A stretch of DNA of 64,000 bases from Elymus sibiricus (lineage: Eukaryota; Streptophyta; Magnoliopsida; Poales; Poaceae), in the NCBI GenBank assembly GCA_039707655.1, contig CM077673.1, positions 754,001 through 818,000 on the forward strand. Direction: 5' to 3'. Under the pieces are notes generated by a model that made no database searches, was not told where the DNA came from, and saw only the letters and a list, made by a program, of their open reading frames with translations. Position numbers and translations under genes: made by a program. Each line of letters starts with the position of its first letter. The stretch's first letter is position 1. Below, piece by piece: positions 10,830 through 22,720 of the stretch.

Positions 10830-13800
10830 AAAATGGACCGGTGTTCACTAAATCGGTCATTACTTTGTCCTTCGGTGTCCGTTTCGGACCGACAAGTACT
10901 CAAAATACTCGCGGCAAGCATGTGAATCCATAAAATACTCCCCGCTTGCGCCAGTACGCCCGGAGTACCCTCAAATTCAGCCTTAAGCAGGACTTTTTGG
11001 GCCTGAAAGTCAAAGAACATCATTCGCCCATGTTTTCGGACAAGTTTCTGAACCCATTGGCCCTTCCTTTTGAAGGAAATTCAAGAGATTACGTTGATTA
11101 TAGACATTAGCCCCCCTGGTAGGGGCAAACGTAGCTTTCTACAGATGCTCTATGATCCGGGCAATCCCATTTGGCCGCAAATTCAAGAAAATCCAGCAGC
11201 TATATGCCTTATCCTCCTTGTTTTCGCCGTGTGACATGCTGTAACTTATGTGTGTGACAGCCAAGAATGAAAGGGCATTCCTGGCATCGGTCAATATATA
11301 TGTGGAAACAATATCTCCACTACCGAGGACACAAAATTTCGGGGCAGTGAGGCAAAAAGCGTCATGGGAAAATGAAGTTCTTTCAAGGACTGCCATAAAA
11401 TGGACCGGTGTTCACTAAATCGGTCATAACTTTGTCCTTCTGTGTCCGTTTCAGACCGACAAGTACTCAAAATACTCGCGGCGAGCATGTGAATCCAGAA
11501 AATACTCCCCGCTTGCGCTAGGATGCCCGAAGTACCCTCAAATTCAGCCTTAAGCAGGACTTTTTGTTCCTGAAAGTCAAAGAACATCATTCGCCGCTGT
11601 TTTCGGACAAGTTTCTGAACCCATTGGCCCTTCCTTTTGAAGGAAATTCAAGAGATTACGTTGATTATAGACATTAGCCCCCCTGGTAGGGGCAAACTTA
11701 GCTTTCTACAGATGCTCTATGATCTGGGCAATCCCATTTGGCCATAAATTCAAGAAAATCCAGCGGCTATATGCCTTATTCTCCTTGTTTTCGCCGTGTG
11801 ACATGCTGTAACTTATGTGTGTTACAGCCAAGAACGAAAGGGCATTCCTGGCATCGGTCAATATATATGTGGGAACAATATCTCCACTATCGAGGACACA
11901 AATTTTCGGGGCGGTGAGGCGAAAAGCGTCACGGGAAAATGAAGTTCTTTCAGGACTGCCATAAAATGGACCGGTGTTCACTAAAACGGTCATAACGTTG
12001 TCATTCGGTGTCCGTTTCGGACCGACAAGTACTTAAAATGCTCACAGCGAGCATGTGAATCCAGAAAATACTCCCCGCTTGCGCTAGGATGCCCGGAGTA
12101 CTCTCAAATTTGGCCTTAAGCAGGACTTTTTGGGCCTGAAAGTCAAAGAACATCAGTCGCTACTGTTTTTCGGACAAGTTTCTCAAACCATTGGCAATTC
12201 CTTTTGAAGGAAATTCGAGAGATTACATTGATTATAGACATTAGTCCCCCTGGTAGGGCCAAACATAGCTTTCTGCAGATGCTCTATGATCCGTCCAATC
12301 CCATTTGGCCGTAAATTCAAGAAAATCCAGCGGCTATATGCCTTATTCTCCTCGTTTTCGCCGTGTGACATGTTGTAACTTATGTGTGTCATAGCCAAGA
12401 ACGAAAGGGCATTCCTGGCATCGGTCAATAGATATGTGGAAAAAATATCTCCACTATCGAGGACACAAAATTTCGGGGCGGTGAGGCAAAAAGCGTCACG
12501 GGAAAATGAAGTTCTTTCAAGGACTGCCATAAAATGGACCGGTGTTCACTAAAACGGTCATAACTTTGTCATTCGGTGTCCGTTTCGGACCGAGAAGTAC
12601 TCAAAATACTCACGGCGAGCATGTGAATCCAGAAAATACTCCCCGCTTGCGCCACGATGCCTGGAGTACCCTCAAATTCAGCCTTAAACAGGACTTTTTG
12701 GGCCTGAAAGTCAAAGAACATCATTCGCCGCTGTTTTCGGACAAGTTTCTGAACCCATTGGCCCTTCCTTTTGAAGGAAATTCAAGAGATTACATTGATT
12801 ATAGACATTAGCCCTGCTGGTAGGGGCAAACGTAGCTTTCTACAGATGCTCTATGATTCGGGCAATCCCATTTGGCCGTAAATTCAAGAAAATCCAGCGG
12901 CTATATGCCTTATTCTCCTTGTTTTCGCCGTGTGACATGCTGTAACTTATGTGTGTGACAGCCAAGAACGAAAGGGCATTCCTGGCATCGGTCAATATAT
13001 ATGTGGAAACAATATCTCCACTATCGAGGACACAAAATTTTGGGGTGGTGAGGCAAAAAGCGTCACGGGAAAATGAAGTTCTTTCAAGGACTGCCATAAA
13101 ATGGACCGGTGTTCATTAAAACGGTCATAACTTTGTCATTCGGTGTCCGTTTCGGACCCACAAGTACTCAAAATGCTCACGGCAAGCGTGCGAATCTAGA
13201 AAATATTCCCCGCTTGCGCTAGGATGCCTGGAGTACCCTTAAATTTGGCCTTAAGCAGGACTTTTTGGGCCTGATAGTCGAAGAACATCATTCGCCGCTG
13301 TTTTCGGGCAAGTTTCTGAACCCATTGTCCCTTCCTTTTGAAGGAAATTCAAGAGATTACATTTATTATAGACATTAGCCCCCCTGGTAGTGGCAAACGT
13401 ACCTTTCTACAGATGCTCTATGATCCGGGCAATCCCATTTGGCTGTAGATTCAAGAAAATCCAGCGGCTATATGCCTTATTCTCCTTGTTTTCGCCGTGT
13501 GACATGCTGTAACTTATGTGTGTCACAGCCAAGAACGAAAGGGAATTCCTGGCATCGGTCAATATATATGTGGAAACAAAATCTCCACTATCGAGGACAC
13601 AAAATTTCGGGGCGGTGAGGCAAAAAGCGTCACGGGAAAATGAAGTTCTTTCAAGGACTGCCATAAAATGGACCGGTGTTCACTAAAACGGTCATAACTT
13701 TGTCATTCGGTGTCCATTTCGGACCCACAAGTACTCAAAATGCTCACAGCGAGCATGCGAATCCAGAAAATGCTCCCCGCTCGCGCTGGGATGGCCGGAG

Positions 13801-14232
13801 TACCCTCAAATTTGGCCTTAAGCAGGACTTTTTGTGCCTGAAAGTCAAAGAACATCATTCGCGGCTGTTTTTCGGACAAGTTTCTCAACCCATTGGCAAT
13901 TCCTTTTGAAGGAAATTCGAGAAATTACGTTGATTATAGACATTAATCCCCCTAGTAGGGCCAAACATAGCTTTCTGCTGATGCTCTATGATCCGGGCAA
14001 TCCCATTTGGCCGTAAATTCAAGAAAATCCAGCGGCTATATGCCTTATTGTCCTTGTTTTCGCCGTGTGACATGCTGTAACTTATGTGTGTCACAGCCAT
14101 GAACGAAAGGGCATTCCTGGCATCGGTCAATATATATGTGGAAACAATATCTCCACTACCGAGGACACAAAATTTCGGGGCGGTGAGGCAAAAAGCGTCA
14201 CGGGAAAATGAAGTTCTTTCAAGGACTGCCAT
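10830..14232 (+). repeat. Divergent monomer block 1
   Basis: Units end at 11396, 11962, 12530, 13097, 13664 and 14232. They depart from the standard classes. The first two are A-like with TAAATCGGTCAT, TTTGTCCTTC and GACCGACAAG; the second also has TTTTTGTTCCTG. The third is B-like at the 5' end and C-like at the 3' end, with ATCCGTCCAATC and AATAGATATGTGG. The fourth is A-like. The fifth switches from B-like to A-like in the middle, with TTCGGGCAAG and CCCATTGTCCC. The sixth has GCTGGGATGGCC and TTTTTGTGCC. From about 11397 the block matches 46515-49350 monomer for monomer. Confidence 0.85.
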
Positions 14233-17200
14233 AAAATGGACCGGTGTTCACTAAAACGGTCATAACTTTGTCATTCGGTGTCCGTTTCCGACCCACAAGT
14301 ACTCAAAATGCTCACGGCGAGCATGCGAATCCAGAAAATACTCCCTCCTTGCGCTAGGATGCCCGGAGTACCCTCAAATTTGGCCTTAAGCAGGACTTTT
14401 TGCGCCTGAAAGTCAAACAACATCATTCGCCGCTGTTTTTCGGACAAGTTTCTCAACCCATTGGCAATTCCTTTTGAAGGAAATTCGAGAGATTACATTG
14501 ATTATAGACATTAGTCCCCCTGGTAGGGCCAAACATAGCTTTCTGCTGATGCTCTATGATCCGGGCAATCACATTTGGCCGTAAATTCAAGAAAATCCAG
14601 CGGCTATATGCCTTATTCTCCTTGTTTTCGCCGTGTGACATGCTGTAACTTATGTGTGTGATAGCCAAGAACGAAATGGAATTCCTGGCATCGGTCAATA
14701 TATATGTGGGAACAATATCTCCACTATCGAGGACACAAAATTTCGGGGCGGTGAGGCAAAAAGCGTCACGGGAAAATGAAGTTCTTTCAAGGACTGCCAT
14801 AAAATGGACCGGTGTTCACTAAAACGGTCATAACTTTGTCATTCGGTGTCCGTTTCGGACCCACAGGTACTTAAAATGCTCGCGGCAAGCGTGCGAATCC
14901 AGAAAATACCCCCGCTTGCACCAGGATGCCCGGAGTACCCTCAAATTTGGCCTTAAGCAGGACTTTTTGGGCCTGAAAGTGAAAGAACATCATTCGCCGC
15001 TGTTTTTCGGACAAGTTTCTCAACCCATTGGCAATTCCTTTTGAAGGAAATTCGAGACATTACATTGATTATAGACATTAGTCCCCTTGGTAGGGCCAAA
15101 CATAGCTTTCGGCAGATGCTCTATGATCCACGCAATCCCGTTTGGCCGTAAATTCAAGAAAATCCAGCGGCTATATGCCTTATTCTCTTCGTTTTCGCCG
15201 TGTGACATGCTGTAACTTATGTGTGTCACAGCCAAGAACGAAAGGGCATTCCTGGCATCGGTCAATATATATGTGGAAAAAATATCTCCACTATCGAGGA
15301 TACAAAATTTCAGGGCGGTGAGGCAAAAAGCGTCATGGGAAAATGAAGTTCTTTCAAGGATTGCCATAAAATGGACCGGTGTTCACTAAAACGGTCATAA
15401 CTTTGTCATTCGGTGTCCGTTTCGGACCGAGAAGTACTCAAAATACTCGCGGCGAGCATGTGAATCCAGAAAATACTCCCCGCTTGCGCCAGATGCCTGG
15501 AGTACCCTCAAATTCAGCCTTAAGCAGGACTTTTTGGGCTTGAAAGTCAAAGAACATCATTCGCCGCTGTTTTCGGACAAGTTTCTGAACCCATTGGCCC
15601 TTCCTTTTGAAGGAAATTCAAGAGATTACGTTGATTATAGACATTAGCCCCCCTGGTAGGGGCAAATATAGCTTTCTACAGATTCTCTATGATCCGAGCA
15701 ATCCCATTTGGCCGTAAATTCAAGATCTCCAGCGGCTATATGCCTTATTCTCCTTGTTTTCGCCGTGTGACATGCTGTAACTTATGAGTGTGACAGCCAA
15801 GAACGAACGGGCATTCCTGGCATCGGTCAATATATATGTGGAAACAATATCTCCACTACCGAGGACACAAAATTTCGGGGCGGTGAGGCAAAAAGCGTCA
15901 CGGGAAAATGAAGTTCTTTCAAGGACTGCCATAGAATGGACCGGTGTTCACTAAAACGGTCATAACTTTGTCATTCGGTGTCCGTTTCGGACCCACAAGT
16001 AGTCAAAATGCACACGGCGAGCATGCGAATCCAGAAAATACTCCCTGCTTGCGCTAGGATGCCCGGAGTACCCTCAAATTTGGCCTTAAGCAGGACTTTT
16101 TGCGCCTGAAAGTCAAACAACATCATTCGCCGCTGTTTTTCGGACAAGTTTCTCAACCCATTGGCATTTCCTTTGAAGGAAATTCGAGAGATTACATTGA
16201 TTATAGACATTAGTCCCCCTCGTAGGGCCAAACATAGCTTTCTGCTGATGCTCTATGATCCGGGCAATCCCATTTGGCCGTAAATTCAAGAAAATCCAGC
16301 GGCTATATGCCTTATTCTCCTTGTTTTCGCCGTGTGACATGCTGTAACTTATGAGTGTGACAGCCAAGAACGAAAGGGCATTCCTGGCATCGATCAATAT
16401 ATATGCGGGAACAATATCTCCACTATCGAGGACACAAAATTTCGGGGCGGTGAGGCAAAAAGCGTCACGGGAAAATGAAGTTCTTTCAAGGACTGCCATA
16501 AAATGGACCGGTGTTCACTAAAACGGTCATAACTTTTTCATTCGGTGTCCGTTTCGGAGCCACAAGTACTTAAAATGCTCGTGGCAAGCGTGCGAATCCA
16601 GAAAAAACCCCCGCTTGCACCAGGATGCCCGGAGTACCGTCAATTTTGGCCTTAAGCAGGACTTTTTGGGCCTGAAAGTCAAAGAACATCATTCGCCGCT
16701 ATTTTTCGGACAAGTTTCTCAACCCATTGGCAAATCCTTTTGAAGGAAATTCGAGAGATTACATTGATTATAGACATTAGTCCCCCTGGTAGGGCCAAAC
16801 ATAGCTTTCTACAGATGCTCTGTGATCCGCTTAATCCCATTTGGCGGTAAATTCAAGAAAATCCAGCGGCTATATGCCTTATTCTCCTCGTTTTCGCCGT
16901 GTGACATGCTGTAACTTATGTGTGTCACAGCCAAGAACGAAAGGGCATTCCTGGCATCGGTCAATATATATGTGGAAAAAATATGTCCACTATCGAGGAC
17001 ATAAAATTTCGGGGCGGTGAGGCAAAAAGCGTCACGGGAAAATGAAGTTCTTTCAAGGACCGGTGTTCACTAAAACGGTCATAACTTTGTCATTCGATGT
17101 CCGTTTCGGACCGAGAAGTACTCAAAATACTCGCGGCGAGCATGTGAATCCAGAAAATACTCCCCGCTTGCGCCAGGATGCCTGGAGTACCCTCAAATTC

Positions 17201-17617
17201 AGCCTTAAGCAGGACTTTTTGGGCCTGAAAGTCAAAGAACATCATTCGCCGCTGTTTTCGGACAAGTTTCTGAACCCATTGGCCCTTCCTTTTGAAGGAA
17301 ATTCAAGAGATTACCTTGATTATAGACATTAGCCCCCTGGTAGGGGCAAATGTAGCTTTCTACAGATTCTCTATGATCCGAGCAATCCCATTTGGCCGTA
17401 AATTCAAGAAAATCCAGCGGCTATATGCCTTATTCTCCTTGTTTTCGCCGTGTGACATGCTGTAACTTATGAGTGTGACAGCCAAGAACGAAAGGGCATT
17501 CCTGGCATCGGTCAATATATATGTGGAAACAATATCTCCACTACCGAGGACACAAAATTTCGGGGCGGTGAGGCAAAAAGCGTCATGGGAAAATGAAGTT
17601 CTTTCAAGGACTGCCAT
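14233..17617 (+). repeat. B-C-A trimers of the BglII-marked subtype
   Basis: Units are B 14233-14800, C 14801-15367, A 15368-15932, B 15933-16499, C 16500 to about 17057, A to 17617. The A unit at 15368 has AGATCT at 15723-15728, where other units read AGAAAATCC, plus AACGAACGGGC. Its neighbour B has TAGAATGG and the short TTTCCTTTGAAGG form. The same combination recurs near 27 and 28.7 kb, and without AGATCT at 1188-2321. Confidence 0.85.
17054..17064. repeat. 15-bp microhomology deletion at a monomer junction
   Basis: Other monomers read GGACTGCCATAAAATGGACC at this place. Here the sequence is CAAGGACCGGTG. One of the two GGAC words and the bases between them are missing, 15 bp in all. The landmark is therefore absent from this copy and the two monomers flanking it together measure 1118 bp. 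Confidence 0.85.
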
Positions 17618-19318
17618 AAAATGGACCGGTGTTCACTAAAACGGTCATAACTTTGTCATTCGGTGTCCGTTTCCGACCCACAAGTACTCAAAATGCTCAC
17701 GGCGAGCATGCGAATGCAGAAAATACTCCCTGCTTGCGCTAGGATGCCCGGAGTACCCTCAAATTTGGCCTTAAGCAGGACTTTTTGCGCCTGAAAGTCA
17801 AACAACATCATTCGCCGCTGTTTTTCGGACAAGTTTCTCAACCCATTGGCAATTCCTTTTGAAGGAAATTCGAGAGATTACATTGATTATAGACATTAGT
17901 CCCCCTGGTAGGGCCAAACATAGCTTTCTGCTGATGCTCTATGATCCGGGCAATCCCATTTGGCCGTAAATTTAAGAAAATCCAGCGACTATATGCCTTA
18001 TTCTCCTTGTTTTCGCCGTGTGACATGCTGTAACTTATGTGTGTGACAGCCAAGAACGAAAGGGCATTCCTGGCATCGGTCAATATATATGTGGAAAAAA
18101 TATGTCCACTATCGAGGACATAAAATTTCGGGGCGGTGAGGCAAAAAGCGTCACGGGAAAATGAAGTTCTTTCAAGGACTGCCATAAAATGGACCGGTGT
18201 TCACTAAAACGGTCATAACTTTGTCATTCGGTGTCCGTTTCGGACCCACAAGTACTTAAAATGCTCATGGCAAGCGTGCGAATCTAGAAAATACCCCCGC
18301 TTGCACCAGGATGCCCGAAGTACCCTCAAATTTGGCCTTAAGCAGGACTTTTTGGGCCTGAAAGTCAAAGAACATCATTCGCCGCTGTTTTCGGACAAGT
18401 TTCTGAACCCATTGGCCCTTCCTTTTGAAGGAAATTCAAGAGATTACCTTGATTATAGACATTAGCCCCCTGGTAGGGGCAAATGTAGCTTTCTACAGAT
18501 TCTCTATGATCCGAGCAATCCCATTTGGCCGTAAATTCAAGAAAATCCAGCGGCTATATGCCTTATTCTCCTTGTTTTCGCTGTGTGACATGCTGTAACT
18601 TATGAGTGTGACAGCCAAGAACGAAAGGGCATTCCTGGCATCGGTCAATATATATGTGGAAACAATATCTCCACTACCGAGGACACAAAATTTCGGGGCG
18701 GTGAGGCAAAAAGCGTCATGGGAAAATGAAGTTCTTTCAAGGACTGCCATAAAATGGACCGGTGTTCACTAAAACGGTCATAACTTTGTCATTCGGTGTC
18801 CGTTTCCGACCCACAAGTACTCAAAATGCTCACGGCGAGCATGCGAATGCAGAAAATACTCCCTGCTTGCGCTAGGATGCCCGGAGTACCCTCAAATTTG
18901 GCCTTAAGCAGGACTTTTTGCGCCTGAAAGTCAAACAACATCATTCGCCGCTGTTTTTCGGACAAGTTTCTCAACCCATTGGCAATTCCTTTTGAAGGAA
19001 ATTCGAGAGATTACATTGATTATAGACATTAGTCCCCCTGGTAGGGCCAAACATAGCTTTCTGCTGATGCTCTATGATCCGGGCAATCCCATTTGGCCGT
19101 AAATTTAAGAAAATCCAGCGACTATATGCCTTATTCTCCTTGTTTTCGCCGTGTGACATGCTGTAACTTATGAGTGTGACAGCCAAGAACGAAAGGGCAT
19201 TCCTGGCATCGGTCAATATATATGTGGGAACAATATCTCCACTATCGAGGACACAAAATTTCGGGGCGGTGAGGCAAAAAGCGTCACGGGAAAATGAAGT
19301 TCTTTCAAGGACTGCCAT
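17618..19318 (+). repeat. Two-monomer duplication with hybrid junction monomers
   Basis: Units are B/C 17618-18185, C/A 18186-18750 and B 18751-19318. The B 5' halves at 17618 and 18751 share the private variant GCGAATGCAGAAAATAC and are 1133 bp apart. The unit 18186-18750 begins like the C unit at 19319 (GCGTGCGAATCTAGAAAAT) and ends like the A unit before 17617 (GATTACCTTGATTATAG, AGCCCCCTGGTAGGGG). The 3' end of the unit before it resembles the C unit ending near 17057 (ATATGTCCACTATCGAGG followed by ACATAAAATTTC). Junctions lie at about 18300-18385 and about 17995-18090. Confidence 0.82.
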
Positions 19319-22300
19319 AAAATGGACCGGTGTTCACTAAAACGGTCATAACTTTGTCATTCGGTGTCCGTTTCGGACCCACAAGTACTTAAAATGCTCA
19401 TGGCAAGCGTGCGAATCTAGAAAATACCCCCGCTTGCACCAGGATGCCCGAAGTACCCTCAAATTTGGCCTTAAGCAGGACTTTTTGGGCCTGAAAGTTA
19501 AAGAACATCATTCGCCGCTGTTTTTCGGACAAGTTTCTCAACCCATTGGCAATTCCTTTTGAAGGAAATTCGAGAGATTACATTCATTATAGACATTAGT
19601 CCCCCTGGTAGGGCCAAACATAGCTTTCTACAGATGCTCTATGATCCGCGCAATCCCATTTGGCCGTAAATTCAAGAAAATCCAGCGGCTATATGCCTTA
19701 TTCTCCTCGTTTTCGCCGTGTGACATGCTGTAACTTATGTGTGTCACAGCCAAGAACGAAAGGGCATTCCTGGCATCGGTCAATATATATGTGGAAAAAA
19801 TATCTCCACTATCGAGGACACAAAATTTTGGGGCAGTGAGGCAAAAAGCGTCACGGGAAAATGAAGTTCTTTCAAGGATTGCCATAAAATGGACCGGTGT
19901 TCACTAAAACGGTCATAACTTTGTCATTCGGTGTCCGTTTCGGACCGAGAAGTACTCAAAATACTCGCGGCGAGCATGTGAATCCAGAAAATACTCCCCG
20001 CTTGCGCCAGGATGCCTGGAGTACCCTCAAATTCAGCCTTAAGCAGGACTTTTTGGGCCTAAAAGTCAAAGAACATCATTCGCCGCTGTTTTCGGACAAG
20101 TTTCTGAACCCATTGGCCCTTCCTTTTGAAGGAAATTCAAGAGATTACGTTGATTATAGACATTAGCGCCCCTGGTAGGGGCAAACTTAGCTTTCTACAG
20201 ATTCTCTATGATCCGAGCAATCCAATTTGGCTGTAAATTTAAGAAAATCCAGCGGCTATATGCTTTATTCTCCTTGTTTTCGCCGTGTGACATGCTGTAA
20301 CTTATGAGTGTGACAGCCAAGAACGGAAGGGCATTCCTGGCATCGGTCAATATATATGTGGGAACAATATCTCCACTATCGAGGACACAAAATTTCGGGG
20401 CGGTGAGGCAAAAAGCGTCACGGGAAAATGAAGTTCTTTCAAGGACTGCCATAAAATGGACCGGTGTTCACTAAAACGGTCATAACTTTGTCATTCGGTG
20501 TCCGTTTCGGACCCACAAGTACTTAAAATGCTCATGGCAAGTGTGCAAATCCAGAAAATACCCCCGCTTGCACCAGGATGCCCGAAGTACCCTCAAATTT
20601 GGCCTTAAGCAGGACTTTTTGGGCCTGAAAGTCAAAGAACACCATTCACCGCTGTTTTTCGGACAAGTTTCTCAACCCATTGGCAATTCCTTTTGAAGGA
20701 AATTCGAGAGATTACATTCATTATAGACATTAGTCCCCCTGGTAGGGCCAAACATAGCTTTCTACAGATGCTCTATGATCCGCGCAATCCCATTTGGCCG
20801 TAAATTCAAGAAAATCCAGTGGCTATATGCCTTATTCTCCTCGTTTTCGCCGTGTGACATGCTGTAACTTATGTGTGTCACAGCCAAGAACGAAAGGGCA
20901 TTCCTGGCATCGGTCAATATATATGTGGAAAAAATATCTCCACTATCGAGGACACAAAATTTCGGGGCAGTGAGGCAAAAAGCGTCACGGGAAAATGAAG
21001 TTCTTTCAAGGATTGCCATAAAATGGACCGGTGTTCACTAAAACGGTCATAACTTTGTCATTCGGTGTCCGTTTCGGACCGAGAATGACTCAAAATACTC
21101 GCGGCGAGTATGTGAATCCAGAAAATACTCCCCGCTTGCGCCAGGATGCCTGGAGTACCCTCAAATTCAGCCTTAAGCAGGACTTTTTGGGCCTAAAAGT
21201 CAAAGAACATCATTCGCCGCTGTTTTCGGACAAGTTTCTGAACCCATTGGCCCTTCCTTTTGAAGGAAATTCAAGAGATTACGTTGATTATAGACATTAG
21301 CGCCCCTGGTAGGGGCAAACTTAGCTTTCTACAGATTCTCTATGATCCGAGCAATCCCATTTGGCCGTAAATTCAAGAAAATCCAGCGGCTATATGCCTT
21401 ATTCTCCTTGTTTTCGCCGTGTGACATGCTGTAACTTATGAGTGTGACAGCCAAGAACGAAAGGGCATTCCTGGCATCGGTCAATATATATGTGGGAACA
21501 ATATCTCCACTATCGAGGACACAAAATTTCGGGGCGGTGAGGCAAAAAGCGTCACGGGAAAATGAAGTTCTTTCAAGGACTGCCATAAAATGGACCAGTG
21601 TTCACTAAAACGGTCATAACTTTGTCATTCAGTGTCCGTTTCAGACCCACAAGTACTTAAAATGCTCGTGGCAAGCGTGCGAATCCAGAAAATACCCCCG
21701 CTTGCACCAGGATGCCTGGAGTACCCTCAAATTTGGCCTTAAGCAGGACTTTTTGGGCCTGAAAGTCAAAGAACATCATTCGCCGCTGTTTTTCGGACAA
21801 GTTTCTCAACCCATTGGCAATTCCTTTTGAAGGAAATTCGAGAGATTACATTCATTATAGACATTAGTCCCCCTGGTAGGGCCAAACATAGCTTTCTATA
21901 GATGCTCTATGATCCGCGCAATCCCATTTGGCCGTAAATTCAAGAAAATCCAGCGGCTATATGCCTTATTCTCCTCGTTTTCACCGTGTGACATGCTGTA
22001 ACTTATGTGTGTCACAGCCAAGAACGAAAGGGCATTCCTGGCATAGGTTAATATATATGTGGAAAAAATATCTCCACTATCGAGGACACAAAATTTCGGG
22101 GCAGTGAGGCAAAAAGCGTCACGGGAAAATGAAGTTCTTTCAAGGATTGCCATAAAATGGACCGGTGTTCACTAAAACGGTCATAACTTTGTCATTCGGT
22201 GTCCGTTTCGGACCGAGAAGTACTCAAAATACTCGCGGCGAGCATGTGAATCCAGAAAATACTCCCCGCTTGCGCCAGGATGCCTGGAGTACCCTTAAAT

Positions 22301-22720
22301 TCAGCCTTAAGCAGGACATTTTGGGCCTAAAAGTCAAAGAACATCATTCGCCGTTGTTTTCGGACAAGTTTCTGAACCCATTGGCCCTTCCTTTTGAAGG
22401 AAATTCAAGAGATTACGTTGATTATAGACATTAGCCCCCCTGGTAGGGGCAAATGTAGCTTTCTACAGATTCTCTATGATCCGAGCAATCCCATTTGGCC
22501 GTAAATTCAAGAAAATCCAGCGGCTATATGCCTTATTCTCCTTGTTTTCGGCATGTGACATGCTGTAACTTATGAGTGTGACAGCCAAGAACGAAAGGGC
22601 ATTCCTGGCATCGGTCAATATATATGTGGAAACAATATCTCCACTACCGAGGACACAAAATTTCGGGGCGGTGAGGCAAAAAGCGTCACGGGAAAATGAA
22701 GTTCTTTCAAGGACTGCCAT
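19319..22720 (+). repeat. Dimer-rich segment C-A/B-C-A/B-C-A
   Basis: Units end at 19885 (C), 20452 (A/B), 21019 (C), 21586 (A/B), 22153 (C) and 22720 (A). The C unit ending at 22153 has the private variant GGCATAGGT, seen again in the units ending at 9127, 32337 and 35173. The segment from about 20453 onward matches 33473 onward. Confidence 0.87.

Noticed and set aside
15723..15728. AGATCT as a vector or cloning scar.
   Set aside because: The same variant occurs at 27026 and 28726 with linked natural variants, so it is an inherited subtype marker.
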